Shown in pieces: positions 21,501-36,500 of a stretch of 64,000 bases of DNA (positions are counted from its first letter, which is position 1; each line of letters opens with the position of its first letter). Made by a program: the position numbers and the translations under genes. The notes under the pieces were generated by a model that had not been told where the DNA came from, did not search any database, and was given only the letters and a program-made list of their open reading frames with translations. The stretch is from Megalonaias nervosa (lineage: Eukaryota > Mollusca > Bivalvia > Unionida > Unionidae), in assembly GCA_016617855.1 (NCBI GenBank), contig JAECUM010001771.1, positions 79,784 through 143,783 of the forward strand. Reading direction: 5' to 3'.

Positions 21501-24500
21501 TTTCTGAGACTGTCCTGTTTAATTATGTCATCCCCAAAGAGAGTTTGATATATTGGTTTTGTGCTGTTTGAGTATCTGTCCTGCACACTTAAATTATGAG
21601 CAAGTTGTTTCAAAACATTCAAGCCAAACTCTACTAGATTGGATATTTAAATACTTTAAGTAAGTCCCAAGATCCAGTTAAGTTCTGGTGATTTATTTTC
21701 AAGGTCTCATAAGTATTTTTTGTAAAGTAATGCTTGGAGAGGGAAGATATGTTTCTGCTTCAAAAAGCATATATCTTCTTTAGTTTTTTCTCTTTCCCTT
21801 TTCCAGACAAGAAGTTGCTTTTCTGTATCAGTTGTCATTAAACAAATTACATTCCTAGAATTTCAAATTTTTTCACACAGATCATTTTTACATTGTGTCT
21901 GTAGGTGTAGGGTGGAATAGCTGTAAGATCCTGGAGGCCATGAGTATAACTTCAGTGAGAGAAGTTCAGTCTGCATTGTTGGAGAACTTAGAAAAAGAGC
22001 TGGGAAAACCATTGGCAGTGACTGTCAAACAGCTTTGTGATGGTATAGATGACACACCTGTACACCCATATGGACTACCGCAGGTGCATTGGCCATGTAA
22101 AATAAGCATACAAATTTGATGTGTAGTCTTGATCACAAATGAAATTCATGCAGAAAGTTAAACACCATACTCCAGATGAATGGTATTGTGGTATTCATAA
22201 GTTTAATAAATTTAATGTTTGATGAAAATCAAGTTAAGATAATAAATTTATGGTTGATGAAAATTAAGATGCCTTTCATGGAAAAAAATGAAAAGACTTA
22301 ATTGTTTAGTGTTTGTGGGACCCTGAGTGGCCGAGTGGTCTAAAGCGCTCTCCGTTACGGATCACTGCCATCTTACCTCTGTCTGCATGGGTTCGAGTCT
22401 AGGATTCAGCGAATGTGGATATGTGAGAAAGCTTGCCAGTAGCTTCTCATGGGTCGGTGGTTCTTTCCGGGCATTTCCCAGTTTCTTCCTCCACCATTAA
22501 TACTGGCCGCCATGTATAGTCTGTCGTGTGCTGAAAAATGGCGTTAAGCCCCACAACAACAACAAGTGTTTAGTGACATTGTTTATGTGAGATTGCTATG
22601 GATTGTGTCTTAAAATTGTTATGCAAGGAGTAATATGATACTTAGGAACGTTAACTTATGAGCTAAATGGGATAAAATTCCAGGATCAAACATTTGAACT
22701 AAAAGCAGGATTAATTTTTAAGCTTTTTCTAACAGTGTGCAAAAGTGCATATATGTTTGTGTAACATGGTGCAGTTTCAGCTTCACTCAAGACAGAGGCA
22801 AAACTTAAAACAAAGTGGTTTGTATAGATGGTTTTAGAATTTATAAATATGAAAGATTACAGGATGAAGGTAGTAAGTGACAAGTGAGAACAGTATAGAG
22901 ACATGATGCTGAAGTGTTAATTTCTAGTTTTTGAAATTGTTAATCAATGTTTACAAAAGGATAAATGTCGCAAAACATCAACAGGATATAGTCTAGGGTG
23001 TGTGATTGCAGGATTTTTTCCAATTTCCACCAAAGTTATGCTGCAAAATCAATCTTATTCTGGTAAATTTTGCATTATATTTTCAAGCTTTACCTTTATT
23101 TCTTCATGAACTCCTAAGTTCAGAAAATTCTGCCTTTTTTTTCAAATGAAACAAGAAATATCCCCCTCCTGTTTTTAATTCTAGAGTACAACCTGCATCA
23201 TTCTGAGCTTCACCTAAGGAGTACCTAACTTTACCACTTGCTGTATTATCTCAGTTTTACATTATTTGTTAAGGAATACAGCTTAACAAAATACTTTACA
23301 GACTTTTTTCTTAATCCTTTTAGACTATGAGTGATGAAGACTCGTTCAGAAAATTAACTTCTGTATCGGAAGCAAAAGAGAAAATCAGAGAACTTCTACA
23401 TAGTCTCCTCAAGAGGTAACCATGTTTTTTGAGGTTTGTAAGAGGTAAACCAGGTTTTGGGAGGGCTATAAGGGGTCAACCAAGTTTTTGGAGGGCTATA
23501 AGAGGTAAAACATTTTTGAAGGGCTGTAAGAGGTAGACCATGTTTTTGAAGGACTGTAAGGGGCAGACCATGTTTTTGAAGGGCTGCATGAGGTAGACCA
23601 TGATTTTGAAGGGCTGCAAGAGGTAGATCATGTATTTGAAGGGCTGTAAGAGGTAGACCATGTTTTTGAAGGGCTGTAAGATGTAGACCATGTTTTTGGA
23701 GAGCTATAAGAGGTAAACCGTGTTTTTGGAGGGCCATTTTCTGCTGTTTGTCTTGCCTGCAAAGTATAGAGAGACATGTATAATAAATGTATCATAGTTA
23801 AATCAAATTTTTTATAAAATAAGTATCTTCTAATTATTGAGAGCAGTAGATTCAAACTTGAAAAATGGTATGTGTGGTAGAAGGCCTTCAGAACAGCATG
23901 TTTGGCCTACCACATGTATGATGATGGCTAGTTTTTCAATGCTTCACTGCCACTTCACTTTCAACATTTTGGATACCACTGGTGACTTAAATGCAGTGTT
24001 AGGCTGTTAAGTATATTTTGTCCAAGACCAAAATGCATACTTTGAAGAGATATGCATACGTTTCAAGTGTTTGGTCATCATATTAATGCTGCTCCCCATG
24101 TACGAAGTATCCAAAACGCAAATGTATTTAATATATTAAGCTTTGTATTTGCTGCTGGCATCAGCATTAGAATGTTGTAATGAAAGGACAACTATGCTCA
24201 GCCCAAAATGATGTTGTGTTGTCAGTTTTCTTATTGCATGGTTTGTAATGTCGCTGACTACTCTCTGGTAGTCCCCCAAGTTTTGCTCACACCATGTTGG
24301 AAGCCCCTGAATACCTGAGTCTCATCCTTTCTCTTCATGGCTCAAATCCAAAAATCCAAAACTCTTTGGCAGGTTTCACCTCTGTAAATAAAGTAAAAAT
24401 GAAGATTGATTTAGACTTCAATAAACAATGAACAGAAATAAATGGCATATTTATGTTTTTATGAATAATTTATCCCAACTTAAAATGAATTATCTTGTGA

Positions 24501-27500
24501 CTTATTTGTTAACTGATATATTTGATCTAGGGATTGAGCTTAATTTATGTGCTTGAAAACCTTAGATAGTTGATGAAATATATGAAAGATGCATACCTTT
24601 GCAACACTCAGTGCAAACTCAGGACCATTGCTACTCACCTGTACTTACTTAAACTATTCAAGCATTGGTAAACTTGTTATATTTCTTTACCAGTGGTTTC
24701 ATAGCATTGGGAAAAGGCACGTTTTAGAATTTTTCCATGAATTGAACAAAATATTTATGACCTGTACTTAAATAATCCTCCTCAAAGATTTTGAATAGTA
24801 CAATAACAATTAAACATGACAAAATACTTGCTCTGGTGTGTCTACTGAAATCGTTTATCAAGAGTAGTCTCCGTCTTGTCTCCCCTCCACGGTTGCTGAT
24901 TTTCATCAAAAGCTCAGAAGACATCATGACCTTTTATTCCTTTAATACTTACAACACATCATAAAACATCCTTCATTTGGCCTTAAACTCCCCAAATTCC
25001 AACAGTAATGTAATCAGTTAACAGCATGTTATGTACACATGTCAGCTGTTCTTAAGCAATTCTTTACCCTTTTTTCTGCCACGCATGATTGCACTGGTCA
25101 TTGTACTGGAGAATATTTCCAGTACCAAGTAGACTGGTTCTGGCTGGTTTCTCTAATGTGTTGATAGAACACACAAAAATTCCTCGTTATTTTTTTTAAA
25201 TCAATTTTTTTTATAAAATAAGTATCTTTTAATTATTGAGAGCAGTAGATTCTAACTTGAAAAATGGTATGTGTGGTAGAAGGCCTTCAGAACAGCATGT
25301 TTGGCCTACCACATGTATGATGATGGCTAGTTTTTCAGTGCATCACTGCCACTTCACTTTCGACATTTTGGATACCACTGGTGACTTAAATGCAGTGTTA
25401 GGCTTTAAGTACTATTTTGTCCAAGACCAAAATGCATACTTTGAAAAGACATGTATACTTTTCAAGTGTTTGGTCATCGTATCAATGCTGCACCCCATGT
25501 ACAAAAGTATCTGAAACGCATATGTTTTGAATATATTATGCTTTGTATTTGCTGCTGGCATCAACAGTTGTAAAATGCTTCCAAACTGGAAATTATTACC
25601 ATACTTGCTTTCAGTGATTTTAAATAAGAATCGGGATCAAAGTTGCATTTAGGTTGTCAGGTGCTTTATTCATTGTTAAAATGGACAGCAGGTTTTGTAA
25701 ACATTTTCAGGATAGCAGGTTTTATAAACATTTTCAGGACAGCAGGTTTTGTAAACATTTTCAGGGCTGATACAAAATGATCTCATTTTCACATGGAAAC
25801 ATAACAATCTAGTAATCACATCTTTTGAATTTGTTTTACCCAAAAAGAATGCCATCATCTCCTTGCCATCATGGAAGCCAGGCAAGAGTTGTGTCCACTT
25901 GGACAGAAGAATTGACTCCAGATCGCATTATTTTTGAGTCTCTACTTCAGCATCTGCTTGGTTGGAATGCTGTCATAATAGGCCCGGCAAATACCTTTTC
26001 ACCAGGTTCAACAATCCTTCTGAGTTTTGTTACAGAGCTGTAAAGTTATTGATTGTCTTACTGAATCATGCTCTATCGTCAGTGTAGAGAAATATTTTTG
26101 CACTTAATTTGACAGCTTCATTATACAATAAGCTAGTCAATGCCATTTTAATTACCTGTGCAAATGGTAGTAGTTACTATTTATTTCAGTCCTTAACCTT
26201 TTTGTAAGTTATATCTTATAAATGATCATTTATTTCATATAACAATATCATTTATATAATTGTCTCTAGCACTTGTTGTAATTCATAGCATCCACTTCAC
26301 TGTTAGCTTGGCATGATACTTGGTTGATTTACCCAGTTTATGGCATTATTTTTCTATCTAATTATGGGTAACATTGGGCAAGATTAAGTGTGTGGTCTTT
26401 TTCTAGCATAGCCACATTAATGTACTGTTAGCAAGAATTCTACTGTAATTACTTTGGATGCTGTTTAACCTTTTGTTTGCTTTGTTTAATCTTTTGTGTG
26501 CATTATTTAACCAGAGGAAAACAGTGTTAACATATTGACATGCAAAACTGACAATGACAAGACATCTGACTGATTATCATATTGACATGCAAAATTGACA
26601 ATGACAAGACATCTGACTCTGATTATCATATTGACATGCAAAATTGACAATGACAAGACATCTGACTCTGATGTTAACAGTGCTGTATACTGTATTTCTA
26701 CCATTATACGACCAGGTGCTAGTCAAGCAACTTTGTCATAAATTAGGGGTGGGCTTACTATCAGACAGATATATACTTAGTAAATAATTGCCTGAATGGT
26801 TTAAAAATTGGTGAAAAACAAAGCTCTGCTTCTTGCAAGCTGTTAGTAATGGTCAGGACTAGAAAATTCATTGCCATCCTCTTCAGAAAATATTTTGTTG
26901 GTCAGGTAAAATTTCATGCCATTTGGCTTGAAATGTTTTTAAAAATAATTGATAATTTTTAAGAACAAGACAGAATTCTTCCATTTTTTTCTACAGTATC
27001 AATTAGTGTCTATCTTCCTCACCAAGGTGAAATACTTGTTTTGTGAGGTCTTAATTGTTCTTGTTTTATTCTTAAATAATCTTTTTCTGACCAGTATTCA
27101 ATTTTTGCAGCTAGATAAACCAATACACATCTCCCAAAACAAAGATACACCAAGAGACACCCTTAAAATAGATAAACTAATAGACTTCTTAAAAAAGATA
27201 AACCAATACATACCTTAAATAAGATACCCAAATGCATGATTGAACTTCCATTTGTGATGCAGTTTTAACTTTCCTTAGTGTGCTGATCTGTTTTGTTTTG
27301 ATTTTGAGTACTGAGTGTTCTTGGGTGAATATAACTGACTAATTAGTATTTTGTGTTTCAGGCTTCTTGAGGATGGAAGGGTACCAAAGACTTTCCGACT
27401 AACAGTTCGAAAGTTTCAGACTGGTAAGAACAAGTACACTTGTAGAGAAAGCCGCCAGTGCCCAGTTGTTCCATCTGTCTTCTTCAGTTTTTCATCAGGT

Positions 27501-30500
27501 ACTTTTATATATTTTATCTAATGACTACTGTGCTACATAGGTTATTGTGGTTTCACTTTTTCATGGTATAGCAATTTTCATGGAGTACTAATTTTCATGA
27601 GATACCATTTTCATGAATTTCATCACTCCTAACAACATATTTAAAGACTCTATAAGAAAATGAGACAATGCAGAAAGCCTAACCCCCTTTGTTTTTACTG
27701 ATACCTACTGAACAATCAACAAAGCTCTGACTTTGATAATTCAACTTCTTTACTGTAATGAAATATTATCTTTTATATGTTTTTAATCATTTATAAAAAT
27801 TATATTAATTAGAAAGCATTTTATTTTGTTTCAAGACACATGTAGATACGCATTATCTAGTAGCTGACAAATCTATTAGCTGTTATAAATTAATATGTGA
27901 AATCAATAAGGATGCAGGGATTTAAAAAATCAAAGTATTTAAGTTCTAATATTATTGAAAATTTAAAATGGATAATGAAAAGATATAGGAAATTTAGATT
28001 TAATGCTTATTTATAATGATCCTTTTGACAGTGAAGTGAAACTGTTGATGCAAATACTTTTATAAAAAATATTGAACTTTATTCTTTGCAGTTCTCTGTG
28101 ATTTAAGATTTACTCACAGTTGTAAACCATTGTAATGAATAATTTTCATAAAGCTCAATTTATCCTAATGCTTTGAAAGTTCAAATTATTCTGAAAGCAA
28201 ATCCCAATTTATTCATGCTTATTGAAGTTCAGATTATTCTGAAAGCAAATCTCAATTTATTCATGCATATTTAAATTTAAATTATTTTAAAAGCATATCT
28301 CAGTTTTTCTATGCTTATTTTAATGCAGAGGAACAACCATGCTGTAAAATAACAAAACTATTGCTTGAAGCATGCATACTTAATAATGTGTATTTTTACA
28401 TTAGTTGCAACCCATTGCTATTACAAGCTTGCATGTCATTGTTTCCATTAAAACAACATAATTAACACTAGGTCAATCAAGTTTCATGGTACATATAAAC
28501 TTTTTGCCACATAGATAATCATGAAGATGCAGATTTGCACATGTCCATCTTTATCAAAGCAACAAATAATTCAGTCCAGTCTCTCTGCATATCTGGCATT
28601 AGAATGTCATCCAGCCTTGACAGTATCAAAATTGATCTTTCCAAAATTCAGAAAACGTCCGTCTCCAAAACACCTCCCTGGCTACTTAAACAACCAAAAG
28701 TACTTTTTACGTTACACGATGGAAAAAAATCGAAGGCAAACCCTTCCATCTTCCACAACTCTTATCATGAACTCCTCACCCAATTTGAAAACTACACAAG
28801 AATTTATACTGATGGATCAAAAGATGAGGAAAAGGCTGCTGCAGCCTTCGTTAGTGGACAACACACAACAAAAGTTGGCTTGCCAAATGGTACATAAATT
28901 TTTTCAGCCGAAATCAGAGCAATAGACCTTGCTCAGTCTTATATTGAAAACAAACGTATTTTAAACAGCAGCATCTTCTCCGACTCACTATCAGTACTTA
29001 AGTCACTACATAATAGAAAACTGGAGAACCCATTATTAGCCAATATTCTCCTCAAAAATACTAAGCTGAGTACCTCCCACAATATAGTATACTGTTGGTT
29101 ATCCAGCCATATTGATATTAAAGGTAATGAAAAAGCAGATTGCGCTGCTAATATGGCCCTATCACTAGAACCATCTGATTTTAAAATACTGTATACTGAT
29201 TTTAAACCTAGTATCAAAGAATCTTTACTTCCGAAATGGCTCCTTCTTACAGAGCTGTTCGTAGGGAGGAGGTAGTCATTGCAAGAATTCAAATTGGTCA
29301 TACTTATTTAACCCACTCGCACATACTAAAAGGAGAAGACCCACCAGAGTGCATTTCTTGCAGTGAACCATTCACTGTTAAGCACTTTTATGTTGGAGTG
29401 TTTTGACCTCCAACCTACGCGCGATCAGTATTACAATGTGCATGACATTAGGGAGCTCTTTGATACAGTCAGCGTGACTTGTATTATAGAATTCCTGAAG
29501 GAAGTAAACATTTATTATAAGCTATAGCTTTTATGCTATCACCTTGAGCAGTTTTATGTGATGTATATACCGTCCCTTAATTTTAATTACCTTTCATCTG
29601 TCTTCATTAGTATACACCATTTACATTCCCCGTTGATCGGGATGCTTTATTTATTTATTACCATTACCATCATTTTGTTTTACTTTCAACTGTTTGGTTT
29701 CATATCGCTGGTCAATACAAAACCTTTTACCACTTTTAAATAATCAAAGATATAACCTTTTGTATGGTGCTAAATAGCCTAACAGTGCTGGTGCGCCGTA
29801 AAAATACAATCAACCAACCAACCAACTCTCTACATATCCTTGTGGGGGATCTATCTTGAATGTTACCACATTTAACACCATGATCCTATTGATAGTGCAG
29901 CCTTACAGTTAGTTATTTTAGTAAAAGATCATATTATTATGACTTTAAATAACTAAGAGAAAAGAGTGAGAAGCAACAAGCTTTGTAAGATTTAACAAAT
30001 AATTTATTTCTCTACAGTACAAAGTGAAAAATGTAAAAAAGAACTTGCGGTATTGCAAATTAAATCCCAAATAATCCTAGGTTTACAGGCATAAGTCTGA
30101 TTGATTACAGTTCTGAATAAATTGTAATGATATTCAAAAATATATCTAATGCTGGAATTGTTGATGTGACTGTATTGTAGGGATGTGCCAACAGCCTTTT
30201 GTTGAATCATAATAATACAATCCAAGAATATATCCTTATTTGAAATTTTGCTGTAATTTCAAGTCTCTATTTCCAAGAATTTTACTTACGATGAGCACCT
30301 TGTATTTCCAGTGAATAAATAATTTGAATAAATAAATTCCAGCCCAAATGAAATCCTGGACACAACAATGATTCTGCCTCAAGACCTTATAGCACAAATA
30401 AATAATATATAGAAAAACAAGAGTATATAGGCCTCTACTTGACCTCAGGTCACAATTAACAATTTCTAAGAAAATCTATTACCTAATAGAAAATGTCATT

Positions 30501-33500
30501 CTGGAAGGTTCCAAATGTTTATAAGAAAAAATCTTAGTTATAATTAGAAGGTCAGTTTCTACAGTTATAAAAATTTTATCAAACAACAGGTAGACCCAGT
30601 AATTTTAATAGGGAATTTCCAAAGTTCAGCACTCACATTGAGATAAACATGTTTATGAAAACAAAATTGATCATTTAAGTCAGGTAGAAAATGAAATTGA
30701 TTTTGGACAAGGTCAAGTCCAAAATACAATTATCCAATGCATATAATAACAATATTTTTAAGAAAAGCTTAAAAAAACTAATTAACAAACAATGCAAACG
30801 AAATATACATAACAGTATAATGGTGTGCTTAATAATGGCTTGGTTTTGATGTTGATGGCAATATTGGCTTTATTTTGTCCACATTGTCATTGATTGATGT
30901 TAGTGATGTTTGATTTGTGCTCATATTGGTGGTATGTTGTCTTAACTACTTAATTGATCAACCATTGTTAACATATTTTTAGTCTGTCGAAGTTTCGAGT
31001 TTGGATTTTTTTAGGGGTTGAACCAAGAAATGAATTATCTATAAATATGCCAACTTTGACAGAGAAAATCAATAAATTTAAGTACCCATGAAAATGTCTT
31101 GTTTTACAAAACCGAGAAAATAAACAAAACCACAGTAATTTACCCACATCATAATTTGTAACATATAATAACACCCCATGATGCCATTTTATCACGTCAT
31201 GCAAGGCAAAGGCTTAAGAACTGATTAATCTGAATGTATTTCAGAGTCATTTCACTACCCATTTTCAAATTGGCAGTTTTAACAAATATTTTTTGTCATG
31301 TATCATTTCAAATGAAATTTACGAAATTCATAGACACATTTAAGTCTTTTACTTGCCAGAGTTTGCACAAGATGGACATTTCATTTATACTTTTCATTCA
31401 TTGAATTTAAAATCAGCATTCATGTAAAACCCTTATATGTGCATTTTTTTCTTCTATATACTGTACACCCATCTGTCAAAATGCTGACTCTACAGATCAA
31501 ATCTCTCCACTTTTAAACTTTACTTGACACCAGATATGTCTCAGAAATGTTCTGACCAATCAAAATGCTGCATCTGTCGATTGAGAGGTTTGGAATAAAA
31601 TTTAGTACTTAAAATGCTGAGTACAGTTTTATGACAGAGAGACCTGACTTGTTCGCTGTGTTCTCAGTGAATTAAAGCAAACAACATGGACTTGAATCTG
31701 CTAGCACACCATGTAGCTGCAGTCTGAGTTTATACTGTTCACAGGTGGGCAATGTAGTACACAAAGCTACATTTTTGCATGGGCCAAAAGCAAACATATT
31801 TCATACATGCCAGCCATTACGCTTTTGGCATAATCATTACGCTTTTTTTCACTAAATTACGCCTTACGCATAAATGTATTTGGATTACGCTTTTTCGGTA
31901 TATCCCCCTCCAAAAAAATTTAATAATTTGTTTTCTCATTTTTATTAACATCCCACTAATCGCACAGAACGTATTCTAAAAGACGGCTTCTATGTAACTA
32001 TGACATAAGAGTACGCTTGTCCGTAGAGTAGTGTGCACTTCCTTAACAGTATTATGTTCTATTTATAGCAGCTGCCCTATTTCCGAGAAACATGCTGGTT
32101 CGTACTTCCAAACTTTTGACCTTGGTTTCTGTTTATAGCAGCTTTCTGGCTTAGTTAGGAGAGAACAGACTGGTTTTCTAATTTTTAATGTTTGCTCGCA
32201 TATTCTTTGTTATAAATCATATGAGGTACAGAACCATTCTGTAGGTATTTGGCACTAAAAGTCAAGTCAGATTTATTTTAGTCGATGCGTATGTTACAGC
32301 AAAAATGTTTCTCAAATGATTTCACAGATGGATTAGAAAAAGACGAAAAACTGATTCAAAGATGAATACATGAATTACACAATACAGCGTTCCATTCTAG
32401 GGCAGCTTCACGCCCATTGCAGGCTGTGTGGAAAGGATTTTAATATTGGTCATAGTGGTAAAACAAAGAAGCCTTGAATTAGCTCGTTTTACTAACTCCA
32501 GTACTAAGGTAACTTCTTTTTTACAGCAGAACTAAATTGTGGACAGGAATTTTATAAATGCAGGGGCGTTATTTACTGAGTTCTTAATAGAACACGGACT
32601 ACCCCTAGCGGTAGAATACAACGTTGGTCCTTTGTTCAAAGGGATGCTTCCTGATGCCAAAATTGCAGAAAATATGCATGTGCAAGAACAAAATCATCTA
32701 ATATTGTTAGGTGTTTAGCAGAAGGTACATCACATAAAATTGCAGAAGCCATGAAAATTGGGCTTTTTATTATTGCAACAGACGGGAGCAGTGATTATGA
32801 TGACAAAAAGTTGTACCCAGTCTGTGTAAGAGGCTTTGACAACGAAAAGGGCGAGGTCAGAGTGCTCTTCTTTCATTACCAGAATTAACAGCAGATTGCA
32901 CTGAATAAAACATTTTCTAATTGTTTGATAATGCTTTGAATAAACATAAGTTGGCAGAACTGTCTGGGGTTTTCAGCTAATCATGCATCAGTGATGACTG
33001 GAATTCATATAGGAGTTGCATTCTATATTTTGAAAAATGTCTCCATCATTGTACATATCAGGTTGTCCCTGTCATATGATGCACCTTGCTGGAGGAAAGG
33101 GTGCTGATAAATTAGGAGAACTCCTAAAGTATCTGGTTGGCATTCTACCTGACAATGTACTTCTTGTGGACAGAGTTGATGTGCAATGACACCTTATTTC
33201 CCAGCTAAAAGACCCAATAACTGGAAGATATAAATTTCCTCTTCTTTGTCAGGTTATGAAAGGAATATTGGTTCTTTACCATTATAAAGCTGACTGTGAG
33301 AGATTGTTCAGCATTGTTAACAAAAATAAAACTGAATTCAGATCCAGGCTCTGTAACCCAGCGCTTGGTGCTCTGCTAGTGTGCAAAACATTCAGTCTCA
33401 GCTGGTACAAAGTGTTTTGTAATGCAATATGAGAGTCTGCTGCTTTTTAAAGCTCAAAGTGCTATATATGAAAACTTGAAGCAGTAATTGATGTTAAAAG

Positions 33501-36500
33501 ACCAGAGGGGTAAATAAATCATTTTGTACATATGCTCATTAAATTTTATCATGCTATATGTGGATTACTCTTTTTCTGCTCGGATTACTCTTTTTGTCCA
33601 CTTGGATTACACTTTTTCCTCGCCAGGGGTTGGCATGTATGATATTTTGATTTAATGACTTTGGAATATGAATTATTGGGCTGTCAGGGTAATCAAGGCT
33701 GAAGGGCTCTTAGGTGTTTTAGATTGAGGCTCAACTTAAATATAGCATTTTTAACTGAGAAAATTAAGAAGGAAAAAAAAATACATTCCATACAGTTATT
33801 ATGAATAATTCTACACTTTTTCAGAACATTCACAAGAAAACATGAAAATAAGTGCATCATAATTCCATATATTCCTATGTATTTAAAAAGAAATGAACTG
33901 TAGTTTTACTGGATTTGCTTTTCATTTGTGCCAAATCTTGATATAGCAGGCATTCCATTTTTTACACAAATCAATCATATATATAACTTAGATTGTGTTA
34001 GGGCAGTTCCTTTTGAACATGTATCATATCCTAAGAAGGCAGTTTTAAAAAAAAAAATGCATGCCAGTGTAATCTGATTAGTCAGTTTATATGAAGATGA
34101 TAATAAATTCTAAATTGCTTACATAGGCGACTACTCCATCTTGATAGTGCCTTCCCCGAGTCTGAAGTATATTTTACTAGAACAGCCTATTCTGAACATA
34201 ATAAAAGAATTGCAGCCCTCATGAAGACATCCCTAACATATCTTAAGTTAATGGAAAGCATTAAAAAAAATAGAACCCTCTTCATCAAAATGACATTTAT
34301 GGGAATATGTTCTCTTGAAAACGTAATTGCTCATCATAAGCATAATTTTGTTATATATACCCCTACCTCAAACAGATGGAGGTGTGTATGGTTCTTCATG
34401 TCCCTTCATCCATCTGTCCATCCTTCTATTCATTACACAATCTTTTTGAATGCCAATGTCTCACAGTTATTGATGGATTACTGTCAAGCTTTATACTTTT
34501 ATGGTTATCAGCTATATATGAGAATACAGAAAAAATGTGCTTTTTCATATGAGAAACCCTTATAATTTGCTCAGTATATCTTCGCACAAAAACTCATTCA
34601 ACCTGCACCTTTTTTGTTCTTATTGGCATATTCTTTTTTCCCTTTGAAGCTGCAAAGACATCAATAACAGAGCACAGAAACACAAAATGCTTTGTTTTGA
34701 AATATAATAATTGCCTTTTTTTCACACCTACATAGGTGGAGCATATTATTTTTTACGTTATCTTTCAGTTACTAAAAGTTGTGGAAGAACTCAGATGTTT
34801 GGGTGTCAAAGGGTCAAAGGCCAAGGTGATTGAATCAATTTGAAATCTGAATAGTTGGCATTATATAACCTGTACTGGGTGACAATCTGAGGCTTTGAGT
34901 AACCACCAGTAGTACATTGCTCATAAATCAGTAATTACTTTTGATTAACAACTACAGATGAGACCTTACATGAAAATCAGGCAGCATGCAGTCCACTCAT
35001 CCAGTTCCTATACTCATTCTCATGTTCAGTACAAAGTTAACCTGCTGAGAGTGCAAAACACAATAGACAGTGTTGTAGGTCTAGCATAGACAAATCAATG
35101 TAAAATGTAGGTCACTGTCACCATCTTTCATTCCAAAAGTTTAATGATAACAGAGATGCATCCAGTTATCAAGTTTAGTGATCAGAACTTAAACAACACC
35201 TATGAAATGAAGTTTTAAAACAAAATTTGAAGAAAGTCACGGAACATGAAATATATAACTCACCAAAACCTCTTTTTGCAAAAAGAATGTAGAACTTATC
35301 AAGATGCAATGACCAATGTTTTGGTATGGCTGCTTACCAAGATAGATCTATACAATCACCTAATTTAATGATTTCAGTCTGACCAGTAAAAACATCAAAC
35401 TGAATCTATATATTTTGGGGTATAAAGGTCAGAGGTTATGATCATTGTATGTCTAACGAGAAATTGATGGTTTCTGCACATTAAGTGTAGCTCAAAACTG
35501 CATACCTTGACCAGCGGCTGAGGTTATTGAGTTCCATTGGTCAGTAATCTCCAGAGTCAACCATACCTTACAAGTACAGAGGACTATTAGGCACGGAACA
35601 ACTCCTCCGGTATCTTGAATACATCAATCTGCTATCAAATGATCAATGTGGATTTGAATGCCTGAATACATCAATCTGCTATCAAATGATCAATGTAGAT
35701 TTGAATGCCTGAATACATCAATCTGCTATCAAATGATCAATGTGGATTTGAATGCCTGAATACATCAATCTGCTATCAAATGATCAATGTGGATTTGAAT
35801 GCCTGAATACATCAATCTGCTATCAAATGATCAATGTGGATTTGAATGCCTGAATCCATCAATCTGCTATCAAATGATCAGTGTGGATTTGAATGCCTGA
35901 ATACATCAATCTGCTATCAAATGATCAATGTGGATTTGAATGCCTGAATACATCAATCTGCTATCAAATGATCAATGTGGATTTGAATGCCTGAATAAAT
36001 CAATCTGCTATCAAATGATCAATGTGGTTTGAATGCCTGAATAAATCAATCTGCTATCAAATGATCAATGTGGTTTGAATGTCTGAATACATCAATCTGC
36101 TATCAAATGATCAATGTGGATTTGATTGCCTGAGAAGCGACTGGTCAGATTTGAAACGTTTACAAAAGTAGCGTTCATATAATAACCATCTTTTTTTCCT
36201 TTCAGAAAGATTATGGTACCACATGAAAGTTTGGTATGATGAATGACTTATTCAGAAGGGCCATCTACTTATCTTTCTATCCACTTGTCAGCTCTATTGG
36301 TCATAGACCAGAAGAGCTAATATGGGATGGCCTACGGTCCGTCTGACATTTGTCATCTGCTGTAAAGTCATACCAAAGACTTTAAAAATGGTGCTAACAG
36401 CTGCCTCAGCATTAAGAGGTTAGTGTTAGGACTGGTCGGCCTGGTCTGGGTCGGACGTCATGCTACATGTCTGTGGCATGATGCCCCAGTGCTAGACATC

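Larger units (their letters stand above)
23738..27361 (+). other. POLI intron 6, remaining part
   Basis: It holds the 0.37-kb direct duplication (23801-24168 and 25199-25566) and tandem repeats at 25690 and 26530. The open frame at 25825-26043 has no recognisable domain and no conserved splice sites. The intron ends tttgtgtttcag at 27361. Confidence 0.65.

Noticed and set aside
23396..23855. Minus-strand frames with repeated ALQKHGLPLT-like units
   Set aside because: They are translations of the 30-bp minisatellite; the period is a multiple of three, so frames stay open by chance.
25236..25514. 92-codon frame
   Set aside because: Lies inside the 0.37-kb direct repeat; the sister copy does not keep the frame open.
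23801..25566. LTR retrotransposon
   Set aside because: No TG...CA ends, tRNA-primer site, purine tract or gag/pol sequence.
35617..36131. CRISPR-like array
   Set aside because: Units are contiguous without unique spacers and the genome is animal; it is a minisatellite.
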